Assembly (NCBI GenBank): GCA_029778945.1
Contig: JAKPBN010000202.1
Span: 1-40,552 of the forward strand
Reading direction: 5' to 3'
From: Spirochaetota bacterium
GTDB lineage: Bacteria; Spirochaetota; Spirochaetia; Treponematales; Rectinemataceae
Length of the DNA stretch: 40,552 nucleotides
The position numbers and the translations under genes are program-made. How positions within the stretch are numbered: position 1 is the stretch's first letter; each line of letters begins with the position of its first letter. Below are positions 23,369 through 31,861 of this stretch, piece after piece. The notes below the pieces were generated by a model. The model saw only the letters and a program-made list of their open reading frames with translations, was not told where the DNA came from and did no database searches.

Positions 23369-24718
23369 CTAGCTCGAGGCCAGGCGCTTTTCCCCGGTGA
23401 GGGAGGCCTTGTCCGTAAGGTCCTCGCTGGCCTCCAGGACCCCCAGGTAGTTCCCGGCCCCGTCCCGGACCGCAAAGTACTCGATATGGATCAGGCGGCC
23501 CTTCATCCGGATCCAAAAGGCCTCGGACTCCCGCCTTCCCTCCCGGAAATCCTCGATCAGGCCCAGGACCCTGGCCAGGCTCTCGTGGGGGTGGCAGTTC
23601 TTCACATCCCGGCCTATGACCGAGGGGGAGCGGGGAAAAACCCGGTGGGGGCCGTTGGAAAACCAGGCCACGCGGTTGTCCGGATCGATAAAGGTCATGT
23701 CCAGGTGGAGGCGCTTGAGGATGAGGTCGATCGCCTGGGGGCTTAGGGAGCCTGCGTCCAGGGGAATCGCGGCCCCGGACCCTCCCCCGAGGCTGGAAGG
23801 CGCCGCAGGAGCGGCGGGCCCGGTTCCCGAGCCCCCAAGGGCCATGAGGGCGGCAGACCAGCCCGAGGCGGCCGCGTCGAGCCAGGCCAGGTCAGTCTCC
23901 CTCAGAAGCCCCTTGCCCAGGGCCCTGGCCTCGGCATAGAGACTGGCCTGCTCGGCGGGCTTGAGAAGGCCGGACATCACGGGGTAGAGGATCCTCTCCT
24001 CCCGGAAAACCAGGGCCCGTAGGTCGAAAAAGAGCCTGCCCGACAATCTGCCAAGCTCCGGCCCGGAGTCCGGGCCCAGGCTCTCAAGGGCCTTCAGGGA
24101 AGCCCTCACGTCGTCATGGATAGACCACATGAGGGAGAGGCAGCGGTATTCCGGATAACGCGCCTCAAACCAGGGGAAGAGGACGTTCTCAAGGCGGGAA
24201 TAATGGTCCTCCAGGGGACGGAGGGCGGCCAGGCCCCGGCCCAGCTCGTCCCAGGCCCGGGCCTGGGCGGCCTGCCGCAGGGCTCCCCCCTCCAGGGCCG
24301 CCCTGCGGGCCTCGTCCACGCTCTCCGCGCCGCCCGGGGCCGTGAGAATGGCTATGGCCGGCCTCAGGGCATCGACCGCCTCGAGGGCCCGGCGGTTTTC
24401 TCGCAGAAGAAGGTCAAGGAAGGGCGAGGATGGGACGGGCTGGCCGGCCTCGAGGGGCTCCCGGCACAGGTGGAGGAGGCGGGTAACCCCGGGCTTTAGG
24501 GCCTCGAAGTCGTCGCCGGCGATAGCCTCGGCCACCAGGGCATCCACGGCGCCGATAATGTCCCCCGGCCCCAGGGCCCGGATCCGGGCGAGGGCGCCCT
24601 CGGCCTCGGCCTTGGGTAGGGGGCCGGCCACCAGGGCCCGCAGCAAGGCGGTGGCGAGGGCCTGGCCCTCCAGGCCTGGAAGAAAGCCCTTGCTTTCCTC
24701 CATCTCGAGTCCGTTCAT
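23369..24718 (-). CDS. DUF438-type protein with hemerythrin-like and C-terminal PAS domains
   Basis: 449 residues with the COG2461 plan: a helical DUF438 N-terminus (about 15-95), a hemerythrin-like bundle (about 98-290), an Ala/Gly/Pro linker, and a PAS domain (about 325-440) reading DMTFIDPDNRVAWFSNGPHR, then FPRSPSVIGRDVKNCHP and FWIRMKGRLIHIEYFAVRD. In the bundle I see His172 and Glu177 (DHYSRLENVLFPW), His201 (MWSIHDDVRASL) and Glu241 (FREERILYPV). The first-helix His usually found in a GHP motif is missing (PSSPFLDLLLREN), so the metal site may be altered. It is translationally coupled (4-bp overlap) to the upstream PAS histidine kinase, suggesting an oxygen/NO/redox-sensing pair. Confidence 0.85.
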   Translation of the reverse strand: MNGLEMEESKGFLPGLEGQALATALLRALVAGPLPKAEAEGALARIRALGPGDIIGAVDALVAEAIAGDDFEALKPGVTRLLHLCREPLEAGQPVPSSPFLDLLLRENRRALEAVDALRPAIAILTAPGGAESVDEARRAALEGGALRQAAQARAWDELGRGLAALRPLEDHYSRLENVLFPWFEARYPEYRCLSLMWSIHDDVRASLKALESLGPDSGPELGRLSGRLFFDLRALVFREERILYPVMSGLLKPAEQASLYAEARALGKGLLRETDLAWLDAAASGWSAALMALGGSGTGPAAPAAPSSLGGGSGAAIPLDAGSLSPQAIDLILKRLHLDMTFIDPDNRVAWFSNGPHRVFPRSPSVIGRDVKNCHPHESLARVLGLIEDFREGRRESEAFWIRMKGRLIHIEYFAVRDGAGNYLGVLEASEDLTDKASLTGEKRLASS

Positions 24719-26382
24719 GGCTTCTCCTTGTGTTGGCCAGGGGGGACCAGGGGAAAGTCGAGGAGCCAGCTGGCCCCGGGTCCGCCCCCGGCTTTTAGGC
24801 TTCCATGCAGCTGATCGGCGAGCATGCTTATCAGCTGGATCCCGAAGCCCTGGGTATCGCCCTGGTCGAGGCCAGGGGGCAGGCCGGGGCCATTGTCTCC
24901 GCAGGCCAGCTCCACCCGCCCGCCCCGGGACCGGACGGAGATCCCGATCCTCGGCTGGGCCACCTTCCCGAAGGCGTACTTCATCGAATTGGTGACTATC
25001 TCGTTGACAATTATGCCTATGGAGGAGAGCCGCTGGGCGTCGAGCCTCAGGTCCTCCAGGTCTAGGTCGAAGGCCACGGCCTGGCCCTGGGGGAAGACCG
25101 CGGTGATGCCCTTGACCAGGGAGGGCAGGTAGTCCCGGACCGAGAGGGCCTCGAAGTCCCCCACCCGATAGAGCCTCTCATATAGCTCGACCATCGCATG
25201 GAGGCGATTGTGGGCATCCATGAGGACCTCGTCGGGATCCCGCTTGCGGCCCTCCCCGGACTGGAGGGCGAGGAGGCTCATGGCCACGCTGAGGTTGTTC
25301 TTGACCCGGTGGTGGACTTCCCGGAGGAGGAGTTCCTTGTCCCGCAGCAACCCCGCGATCTTTTCCTCCTGGCGCTTCCGGGCGTCGATATCCGTGAGGA
25401 GGCCCAGGGAGGCGGGCCGGCCCTGCCAAAGGATGGCCGTCGCCGTGATGGATATCCAGAGGGGACTGCCGTCAGGGGCAAGGATCCGGAAGTCATAGGC
25501 CTCGGGGGCCACCTTCCCCGCCTCCCGGGCCAGGTGGTGGCCGAGCACGGCCTCCCGGTCCTCGGGCCAGATAAAGTCCGCAAAATGCTTGCCCACGAGG
25601 TCCTCGGCCCGGACTCCCACAAGGACCGCCATCCGGGAGTTGGCGAAGCGGAGGAGCCCGTCCTGGGCTATGACAATGGCCTCGCTGGCCTTCTCGACGA
25701 GGGTCCGGTACTTGTCCTCGCTTTCCCTCAGCACGGTGTCGCTATGCTCCTTGGACAGGAGCATAAAGCCCATCCCCCCCACGAGGAGGGAAATATGCTG
25801 GGGCACAAAGGCCAGGGTCTGGATCAGGGAGGGGGTGAGGATCCCCAGGGAGGAATCTCCCCCAAAGCCCCAGGCCGCCCGGAGGACCATGATGGCGGAA
25901 TAGACCAGGCTGGCCAGGGCGAAAAAGACATGGAGGCCTGTGCGTCCGGGCCTCCGGGCCAGCATGGCCAGGAAGAGGAGGCCGTAGATCAGCGCCGTGG
26001 CCAAGGAAGCCAGGCCGATGCGGCGGCCCGGGCTGCCTGCGACGGCCCAAAAAACCAGGATGAGGACGGCGATCATAGCCCCAAAGGGCAGGCGCCACCG
26101 GGTATCCCGGCCATCGGCCTCGCACAGGGCCAGGGCCTCCAGGCCAAAACCCAGGAAAAGGGAGGCGTTGGCCAGGTAGACGGAGAGGAGATCCGGGATC
26201 CTGCCCCGGGCCACGATAAGGGCCCAAGCCAGGGCCTGGAGAAATTTTGACAGGATGTAGAAGGCGTCCGGGGCCTTGGGCCCCAGGCGGGACCGATAGG
26301 CGAGCATTGCCGCCAGGGCGGCGAGGTTGCCCACAACGAGGAGACTGATCACTGTGCCTACGTCCAGTCTCAGGATTGCCAT
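24715..26382 (-). CDS. Membrane PAS histidine kinase (seven-helix N-terminus, PAS, HisKA_2, HATPase)
   Basis: 555 residues. About seven membrane helices span residues 8-210, followed by a PAS domain (221-336) with LVEKASEAIVIAQDGLLRFA and a DIDARKR exit. The H-box is LLLREVHHRVKNNLSVAMSL (His357/358), with N-box NEIVTNSMKYAFG (460-472), G1 DNGPGLP (496-502) and G2 QGFGIQL (511-517). ATG 26382 has AAGGGA upstream. The downstream DUF438/hemerythrin/PAS gene begins inside its stop codon (ATGA overlap), so the two are made together. No response regulator is adjacent. It is the third HisKA_2 kinase in the window. Confidence 0.9.
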   Translation of the reverse strand: MAILRLDVGTVISLLVVGNLAALAAMLAYRSRLGPKAPDAFYILSKFLQALAWALIVARGRIPDLLSVYLANASLFLGFGLEALALCEADGRDTRWRLPFGAMIAVLILVFWAVAGSPGRRIGLASLATALIYGLLFLAMLARRPGRTGLHVFFALASLVYSAIMVLRAAWGFGGDSSLGILTPSLIQTLAFVPQHISLLVGGMGFMLLSKEHSDTVLRESEDKYRTLVEKASEAIVIAQDGLLRFANSRMAVLVGVRAEDLVGKHFADFIWPEDREAVLGHHLAREAGKVAPEAYDFRILAPDGSPLWISITATAILWQGRPASLGLLTDIDARKRQEEKIAGLLRDKELLLREVHHRVKNNLSVAMSLLALQSGEGRKRDPDEVLMDAHNRLHAMVELYERLYRVGDFEALSVRDYLPSLVKGITAVFPQGQAVAFDLDLEDLRLDAQRLSSIGIIVNEIVTNSMKYAFGKVAQPRIGISVRSRGGRVELACGDNGPGLPPGLDQGDTQGFGIQLISMLADQLHGSLKAGGGPGASWLLDFPLVPPGQHKEKP

Positions 26383-26460
26383 CTGTTCCCTTTGCGTAAT
26401 CCGTCCTTCAACGATAGTGCGCAGGCCCCGGAAGCGCCAGGGGGCACGCGGAGCAAGGAC

Positions 26461-27882
26461 ATGCCTTGCCCAAGGGCCGGGAAAGTCGGGATACTGTCCT
26501 TCGTGAAAAGACTCCTATCCTCCCTGCCCGACCCCCGGGTGAGGAGGTCCCTCGGGGCTTCCGTCGCCGATGGCGCCCTCTGGGCCCTGATGTACGGCTT
26601 CTCCGAGTACTTTATCCTGCCCTTTGCGCTCTTTTTTGGGGCCAATGCCCTCCAGACCAGCCTGGTCCAGGGCATGGGCCAGCTCGGGGTGGCGATCGCC
26701 CAGCTGGTCGGGGCCACCCTGGTGGCCCGCTATGCCCGCCGCCGGCGCCTGTCCCGGATCACCGTGGCCTTCCACGCCGCAAGCTGGGCCGCGGTCTTCC
26801 TGGCGGCGGCCCTCACGGGCAATCCCTGGACTATCGTGGTCTTCTATTCCCTGGGCCTCTTTGTGGCCAACCTCTCGAGCCCGGGCTGGCTTTCCTGGAT
26901 GAACGACCTGGTCCCCATGGGCATCCGGGGGAGCTTCTGGGGCAAGCGCAACCTGATCCTGGGCCTGGTCCAGTTTGTGTCCATCGCCCTGGCCGGTCTG
27001 GCGCTCCGGGCGGCCCAGCCCCGGGGCCAGACCCTCCTGGCCTTCGGCATCCTCTTTGGCCTGGCGAGCCTCTGCCGGGGCGGAGGCGTCGTGGCCCTCG
27101 GCCTCCAGCATGAGCCCGCCATGGAGAGGGAAGCCCCCGGGACCAGGCAGGGCTTCCTGGCCTTCCTCTCGGGCCTCCCCGGGAACAACCTGGGCCGCTT
27201 TGTCCTGTTCTCGGTCCTGACCACCTTTTCCGTCAACCTCATGGGCCCGGTCCTCCCGGTCTATCTCCTCAAGTCCCTGGGCCTGGACTATTTTTCCTAC
27301 ACCGTAGTCACCATGGTCTCCATGGTCCTCTCCTTCCTGGCCATGGGCTACTGGGGTCCCCTCACCGACCGCTACGGCAACCGGCGCATTCTCCGGGTAA
27401 GCTCGGCGATGCTCTTCGTGTTCCCCCTGGGCTGGATCATCTCCCGATCGGTGCCGACAATGCTGGCCTTCCAGGTCTTGGCGGGCTTTGTCTGGGCCGG
27501 GGTAAACCTCTCCACGACCAACTATCTCTTTGACAGCGTGGAGCGGCCGAGGATGGCCTCGACCATGGCCAACTACAATGCCCTGAACAACATCTGCGCC
27601 TTCGCGGGCTCCCTCAGCGGGGGCATCCTGGCCACGGCCGTGGCCGGCCTCGACCTGCCCTTCCTCGCGCCCCGGAACCTGGAGATAATCTTCGCCCTCT
27701 CGGCGACCCTCCGCCTCCTTGTATACCTCACCCTGGGCAAGGGCTTCAAGGAAGTGCGAGAAGTCGAGCCCTCGCCCTCGGTTCGGGCCCTCTATATCTA
27801 CGGGCCCTTTATCAAAGTCACGGACTTTCTAAGGGCCTTGGGGGCGAGGGATAAAGATGGCGGTTCCAGCCCGGGACCCTGA
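26461..27882 (+). CDS. Major facilitator superfamily transporter
   Basis: About 473 residues with twelve predicted membrane helices in two halves. The A-motif-like loop is best seen in the second half (GYWGPLTDRYGNRRILRVSS), with WLSWMNDLVPMGIRGSFWGK between helices of the first half. The pattern resembles uncharacterised MFS proteins of spirochaetes and clostridia; substrate unknown. ATG 26461 is chosen with AAGGA just upstream; GTG 26503 (VKRLLSSLPDP) is also plausible and would remove a Pro/Gly-rich leader. It is divergent from the PAS kinase (78 bp) and converges with uxaC across a repeat-filled gap. Confidence 0.85.
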   Translation: MPCPRAGKVGILSFVKRLLSSLPDPRVRRSLGASVADGALWALMYGFSEYFILPFALFFGANALQTSLVQGMGQLGVAIAQLVGATLVARYARRRRLSRITVAFHAASWAAVFLAAALTGNPWTIVVFYSLGLFVANLSSPGWLSWMNDLVPMGIRGSFWGKRNLILGLVQFVSIALAGLALRAAQPRGQTLLAFGILFGLASLCRGGGVVALGLQHEPAMEREAPGTRQGFLAFLSGLPGNNLGRFVLFSVLTTFSVNLMGPVLPVYLLKSLGLDYFSYTVVTMVSMVLSFLAMGYWGPLTDRYGNRRILRVSSAMLFVFPLGWIISRSVPTMLAFQVLAGFVWAGVNLSTTNYLFDSVERPRMASTMANYNALNNICAFAGSLSGGILATAVAGLDLPFLAPRNLEIIFALSATLRLLVYLTLGKGFKEVREVEPSPSVRALYIYGPFIKVTDFLRALGARDKDGGSSPGP

Positions 27883-27918
27883 GGTTTTGCGGCCCAGGGA
27901 AAGCAAGGGAAAAAAGAA

Positions 27919-27941
27919 TTTCGCGCTAAGACGCAAAGTGG
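27919..27941 (+). repeat. Octamer-type intergenic repeat, copy 3a
   Basis: TTCGCGCTAAGACGCAAAGT is a CGC-rich version of the octamer family; a related AGACGCAAAAG follows at about 27948. It lies 37 bp after the MFS stop. Confidence 0.6.
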
Positions 27942-28035
27942 ATCAAGAGACGCAAAAGAATTCCGAGGGTAAGGGATAAAGAAACATTTGGAATATCCCC
28001 GAAGCTAATTACCTTACTATTAGCCCTATTCTTAG

Positions 28036-28062
28036 CTTTGCGACTCTGCGCCTTTGCGCGAA
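28036..28062 (-). repeat. Octamer-type intergenic repeat, copy 3b (inverted)
   Basis: Read on the minus strand it begins TTCGCGCAAAGGCGCAGAGT and continues CGCAAAG. It is inverted relative to copies 3a and 3c, so the pair can fold back across the 27.9-28.1 kb gap. The rest of that gap is AT-richer sequence with no gene. Confidence 0.6.
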
Positions 28063-28088
28063 TCTCTTACTCTTTTTACGAGGAGAAA

Positions 28089-28112
28089 TTTCGCGCAAAG
28101 ACACAAAGTGGC
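28089..28112 (+). repeat. Octamer-type intergenic repeat, copy 3c
   Basis: TTCGCGCAAAGACACAAAGT closely matches copy 3a and ends directly at the uxaC stop codon (28113-28115 on the minus strand). It mixes the CGC and CAC versions of the unit, linking the two subtypes. Confidence 0.6.
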
Positions 28113-29546
28113 TCAGGCCCCGGGCAATCCAAAATAGCCTTTTGCGTTGTCGTAGGAGATGGCCCGGACCAGGGTTCCCAGCTCCTCGAAATCCGGAGGC
28201 ACCCTGCCCTCCTCCATCCAGGTCCCGAGGAGTCCGCAGAGTATTCTCCGGAAGTACTCGTGCCTAGGAAAGGAAAGGAAGGACCTGGAGTCGGTGAGCA
28301 TGCCCACAAAGCGCCCCAGGAGGCCCAGGTTGGCCAGGGCTTTTAGCTGAAGCTCCATCCCGTCGATGTGGTCATTGAACCACCAGGCCGAGCCCAGCTG
28401 GAGCTTGCCCGCCACCTGGCCGTCCTGGAAGCAGCCCATCACCGAGGCCAGGACCTCGTAGTCATGGGCGTTGAGGGAATAGAGGACTGTCTTGGGCAGG
28501 AGGGACTCGGCCTCGAGGGCGTCCAGGAAGACCGCAAGTCCCCGGGCGGAGATGGAATCGCCCACCGCGTCATAGCCCGTGTCCGGGCCGAGCTTGGCGA
28601 ACATCCGGGAGTTCAGGTTGCGGATGGCGGCGAAATGGAGCTGCATGGTCCAGCCCCGCCGGGCGTCCATCCGCCCCACCTCGAGGAGGAGACCCGTCTT
28701 GAGGGCCGCGGCCTCGTCGGCGGCGAGGGCCTCTCCCCGGAAGGCCTTGTCAAAGGCCGCCTGGACCTGGGCCTCGGGGACGAGGCTAGCCAGGGGCTGG
28801 ACGAGGGCATGGTCCGAGAGGCGGGCGCCTAGGGTGTGGAAGAAGGCGTGGCGCTTTTCTAGGGCCGCCACGAGGCCAGCATAGGTCCTGATCTCGAGGC
28901 CCGCGGCCTGGCCGAGCTTGCCCAGGTAGGCCTTCCAGGCCAGGGGGTCCTCCACGGCCAGGGCCTTGTCCGGCCTGTAGGTGGGGGCCATCACGGGCCA
29001 GGCCGCGGCGGCCTCGCCCCCGGCCAGGCGGGCCGCGGCATAGGAGGCATGGTGCTCGAGACTGTCCGCGGGGTCGTCGGTGGTGCATACCACCTTGACC
29101 TTCATGCGGGCCAGGAGGTCCCGGGCGCCAAAGTCAGGGCCGGCTATACGGGCATTGCAGGCTTCCCAGATGGCCGGGGCCGTCCTCTCGGACAGGGCCT
29201 CGGCGATGCCAAAGTAGCGCCGGAGCTCGAGGTGGGTCCAGTGGTGCAGGGGATTGCCCACGAGGAGGGGAACGGTGCGGGCCCAGGCGTCAAAGGTCCG
29301 GCGGTCCGCGGGATGGCCGGTGATGTCCGCCTCGGGCACGCCGTTGGCCCTCATGGCCCTCCACTTGTAGTGGTCTCCCCCGAGCCAGGCCTGGGCGATG
29401 CTCGCAAAGCGGCTATTGGCCGCGATGTCGGCCGGAGGCAGGTGGCAGTGGTAGTCGATGATCGGGGCGGCCCGGGCATAGTCCTCAAAAAGCCTGATGG
29501 CGGCCTCATTGGGCAGGAGGAAATCCTCGCCGATAAAGTCCTTCAT
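28113..29546 (-). CDS. uxaC: Glucuronate isomerase (uronate isomerase)
   Basis: A 477-residue amidohydrolase-fold enzyme that converts D-glucuronate to D-fructuronate or D-galacturonate to D-tagaturonate. It starts KDFIGEDFLLPNEAAIRLFE and has the metal-proximal DYHCHLPP (His33, His35), the DPADSLEHHA block and the C-terminal RSFLSFPRHEYFRRILCGLL. Length and blocks match the family. Its ATG (29546) overlaps the uxaA stop by 4 bp. It is the last gene of the kdgK-kdgF-kduI-kduD-uxaA-uxaC operon although it catalyses an early step. A repeat element abuts its stop codon. Confidence 0.96.
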   Translation of the reverse strand: MKDFIGEDFLLPNEAAIRLFEDYARAAPIIDYHCHLPPADIAANSRFASIAQAWLGGDHYKWRAMRANGVPEADITGHPADRRTFDAWARTVPLLVGNPLHHWTHLELRRYFGIAEALSERTAPAIWEACNARIAGPDFGARDLLARMKVKVVCTTDDPADSLEHHASYAAARLAGGEAAAAWPVMAPTYRPDKALAVEDPLAWKAYLGKLGQAAGLEIRTYAGLVAALEKRHAFFHTLGARLSDHALVQPLASLVPEAQVQAAFDKAFRGEALAADEAAALKTGLLLEVGRMDARRGWTMQLHFAAIRNLNSRMFAKLGPDTGYDAVGDSISARGLAVFLDALEAESLLPKTVLYSLNAHDYEVLASVMGCFQDGQVAGKLQLGSAWWFNDHIDGMELQLKALANLGLLGRFVGMLTDSRSFLSFPRHEYFRRILCGLLGTWMEEGRVPPDFEELGTLVRAISYDNAKGYFGLPGA

Positions 29547-31072
29547 AGGGTGACTCCTTCCTTGAATATGGCTATGCCCCGGTGGCCCGCCAGCTCGGCC
29601 TTGGTCGGCCTGCCCTCGGCCACGGCGATGATGTGGCGCAACAGCTCGAGGGAGAGGGCCTCGAAGCCGGCCCCCCCCAGGATCGGTCCTGAGTCAAAGT
29701 CGATCCAGCCCGGCTTGCGGCCCGCCAGGGAGGAGTTGGACGATATCTTTATAGTTGGAACGGGAGCCCCAAAGGGGGTGCCCCGGCCGGTGGTGAACAG
29801 CACGATATGGGCCCCAGCCGCCGAAAGGGCGGTCGAGGACACAAGGTCGTTGCCGGGACCTGAGACGAGGTGGAGTCCGGCCGCCCGGGAAGCCCCCCCA
29901 TAGGGCAGGATGCCCGCTATCGGGGAGGAGCCGGCCTTGCGCACGCAGCCCAGGGACTTCTCCTCCAGGGTCGTGATGCCCCCCTCCTTGTTGCCCGGGG
30001 AGGGGTTCTCGTAGACCGGCTGGCCATGGGAGCGGTAGTAGTCCTTGAAGCCCTCGATCATCCCCAGGGCCCCGTCCAGGACCGAGGCCGCGGAGGACCG
30101 CTCATAGATCTCGGCCTCGGCCCCGAACATCTCGGGCACCTCGCTCATGAAGGCCCCGCCCCCGGCGGCCATGAGGAGGTCGCAGGTCCGGCCCACGAGG
30201 GGGTTGGCGCTGATGCCCGAAAAGCCGTCCGAGCCCCCGCACTTGAGGCCCAGGCGCAGCTCCGACAAGGGAACGGGGACCCGCCGGTCGGCCGCGAGGA
30301 CGGCCTTGAGCTCTCCAAGGGCCTTCCGCCCCTCGGCCACCTCGTCCTCGACGTCCTGGAGGGGGATAAACCTCGTGCGCGCCGGATCGAAGTCGCCCAT
30401 CGCGGCCCGGAACTCCGGCAGGCGGTTGTTCTCGCAGCCCAGGGACAGGACAAGGACGGCCCCGGCGTTGGGGTGGGTCGCGAGGCGGGCCAGGATGGCG
30501 CGGGTGGCCTCGAGGTCGCCCCCGAGCTGGGAGCAGCCCAGGGGATGGGTGAGGGCGTGGGCCTCGAGGCCATAGTCCTCCCGCGCGATCCGGGCCATCC
30601 CTTCCGCGCTGCCGTTGACGCAGCCCACGGTGGGGATGATCCAGACCTCGTTGCGGATGCCCACCCGGCCATCCCGCCCCCGGTAGGCCAGGAAGGTCGG
30701 GGCTATGGCCGAAGCGGGATCCGCCAGCAGGCGAGCCAGGCCTTCCCTTTCGGGCCAGTGGGGGCCCAGGATGGGGAGCCTGCCCGGCCCCAAGGCGGTG
30801 TCGAGGCCCGAGGACAGGTTATGGGAATGGATCCAGGCCCCGGCCTTGATGTCCGCCGCGGCACGGCCTATGGTCCGGCCGTACTTGAAAACCTCGGCCC
30901 CCTGCTCGATGTCCCGAAGGGCCAGCTTGTGGCCCCGGGGTATGGCCTCGAGGCAGACGGGCCCCGGGCCCTCGGCGCTGCCCGTGAGCCAGGCCCTGGC
31001 CCCCGCCGGGATGTCCTCGACGGCCACGGCCACGGAATCGCCCGCCCTGAGCAGGATCAGCCTGGCTTCCAT
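29543..31072 (-). CDS. uxaA: Altronate dehydratase (UxaA family)
   Basis: A 509-residue enzyme of the UxaA/GarD family, predicted to dehydrate D-altronate to 2-keto-3-deoxy-D-gluconate. It has an N-terminal SAF domain (about 1-95, including HSHNLSSGLD) and the large catalytic part opening FLAYRGRDGRVGIRNEVWI, then THPLGCSQLGGD, SLGCENN, LGLKCGGSDGFSGISANP and IAGILPYGG; the Cys residues fit an iron-dependent site. I start at ATG 31072, 10 bp after the kduD stop; the frame remains open to 31228 over kduD. It is coupled to uxaC by a 4-bp overlap. Galactarate or other sugar-acid dehydratases share this fold, but the uxaC neighbour favours altronate. Confidence 0.92.
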   Translation of the reverse strand: MEARLILLRAGDSVAVAVEDIPAGARAWLTGSAEGPGPVCLEAIPRGHKLALRDIEQGAEVFKYGRTIGRAAADIKAGAWIHSHNLSSGLDTALGPGRLPILGPHWPEREGLARLLADPASAIAPTFLAYRGRDGRVGIRNEVWIIPTVGCVNGSAEGMARIAREDYGLEAHALTHPLGCSQLGGDLEATRAILARLATHPNAGAVLVLSLGCENNRLPEFRAAMGDFDPARTRFIPLQDVEDEVAEGRKALGELKAVLAADRRVPVPLSELRLGLKCGGSDGFSGISANPLVGRTCDLLMAAGGGAFMSEVPEMFGAEAEIYERSSAASVLDGALGMIEGFKDYYRSHGQPVYENPSPGNKEGGITTLEEKSLGCVRKAGSSPIAGILPYGGASRAAGLHLVSGPGNDLVSSTALSAAGAHIVLFTTGRGTPFGAPVPTIKISSNSSLAGRKPGWIDFDSGPILGGAGFEALSLELLRHIIAVAEGRPTKAELAGHRGIAIFKEGVTL

Positions 31073-31082
31073 GGGGATGCCG

Positions 31083-31853
31083 CTACCGGGCCAGCCAGCC
31101 GCCGTCGACGGCCAGGGTAAATCCGTTGACATAGTCCGAGGCGGGGGAGGCCAGGAAGACCACGGCGCCCGCCATATCCTCCGGCGAGCCCCAGCGGCCC
31201 GCGGGGATGCGGGAGAAGATCTCCGCACTCCGCTTCTCGTCGGCCCGGAGCTGAGTCGTGTTGTCTGTCACCATGTAGCCCGGGGCTATGGCGTTGACCT
31301 GGATGCCATGCTTGGCCCATTCGTTGCAGAGGAGCATGGTGAGATTCCTGACCCCGGCCTTGGAGGCGGTATAGGAGGGGACCCTGATGCCACCCTGGAA
31401 GGAGAGGAGGGAGGCGGTGTTGATGATCTTGCCCCCCCGGCCCTGGGCGATAAAGACCTTGCCCACGGCCTGGGAGAGGAAAAAGAGGGTCTTGAGGTTG
31501 ACCCCCATGACCTCGTCCCAGTCCCGCTCGGAGAAGTCCACGGAATCGGCCCGGCGTATCGTGCCCGCGTTGTTCACGAGGATGTCGATCCGCCCGTAGG
31601 CCTCCATGGCTGCCTTGACGATGCGCGGCACGGGCTCCGTGGTGACAAGATCGGCCTCCACGTGGACATAGCGCCGGCCCAGGGCCTTGACGGCGGCCTC
31701 GGTCTCCGGGGCGGCCGGGCCCGAGGACGAGCCCAGGATGTCGGCCCCCGCCTGGGCCAGGGCTAGGGCCATGGCCTGGCCCAGGCCCCGGGAGGCCCCG
31801 GTCACGATCGCCACCTTGCCGTCCAGCCGGAATCTATCCAGTATGCCTGCCAT
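31083..31853 (-). CDS. kduD: 2-dehydro-3-deoxy-D-gluconate 5-dehydrogenase (SDR family)
   Basis: A 256-residue classical short-chain dehydrogenase. The nucleotide motif is TGASRGLG (18-25) and the catalytic set Ser148, Tyr161, Lys165 (SYTASKAG). The KduD-type stretches LVNNAGTIRRADSVDFSERD, AIAPGYMVTDNT and the terminal VDGGWLAR support the specific call. It reduces 2,5-diketo-3-deoxygluconate (DKII) to KDG with NADH in the unsaturated-uronate route, using the product of KduI, whose gene lies 8 bp upstream. Some KduD enzymes also act on other keto-sugar acids, which could matter because no tagaturonate or fructuronate reductase gene is visible. Confidence 0.92.
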   Translation of the reverse strand: MAGILDRFRLDGKVAIVTGASRGLGQAMALALAQAGADILGSSSGPAAPETEAAVKALGRRYVHVEADLVTTEPVPRIVKAAMEAYGRIDILVNNAGTIRRADSVDFSERDWDEVMGVNLKTLFFLSQAVGKVFIAQGRGGKIINTASLLSFQGGIRVPSYTASKAGVRNLTMLLCNEWAKHGIQVNAIAPGYMVTDNTTQLRADEKRSAEIFSRIPAGRWGSPEDMAGAVVFLASPASDYVNGFTLAVDGGWLAR

Positions 31854-31861
31854 GCTTCCCC

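Noticed and set aside
26392-26460. Longer MFS transporter N-terminus from 26392
   Set aside because: No ribosome site and no hydrophobic or conserved-looking sequence; AAGGA precedes ATG 26461.
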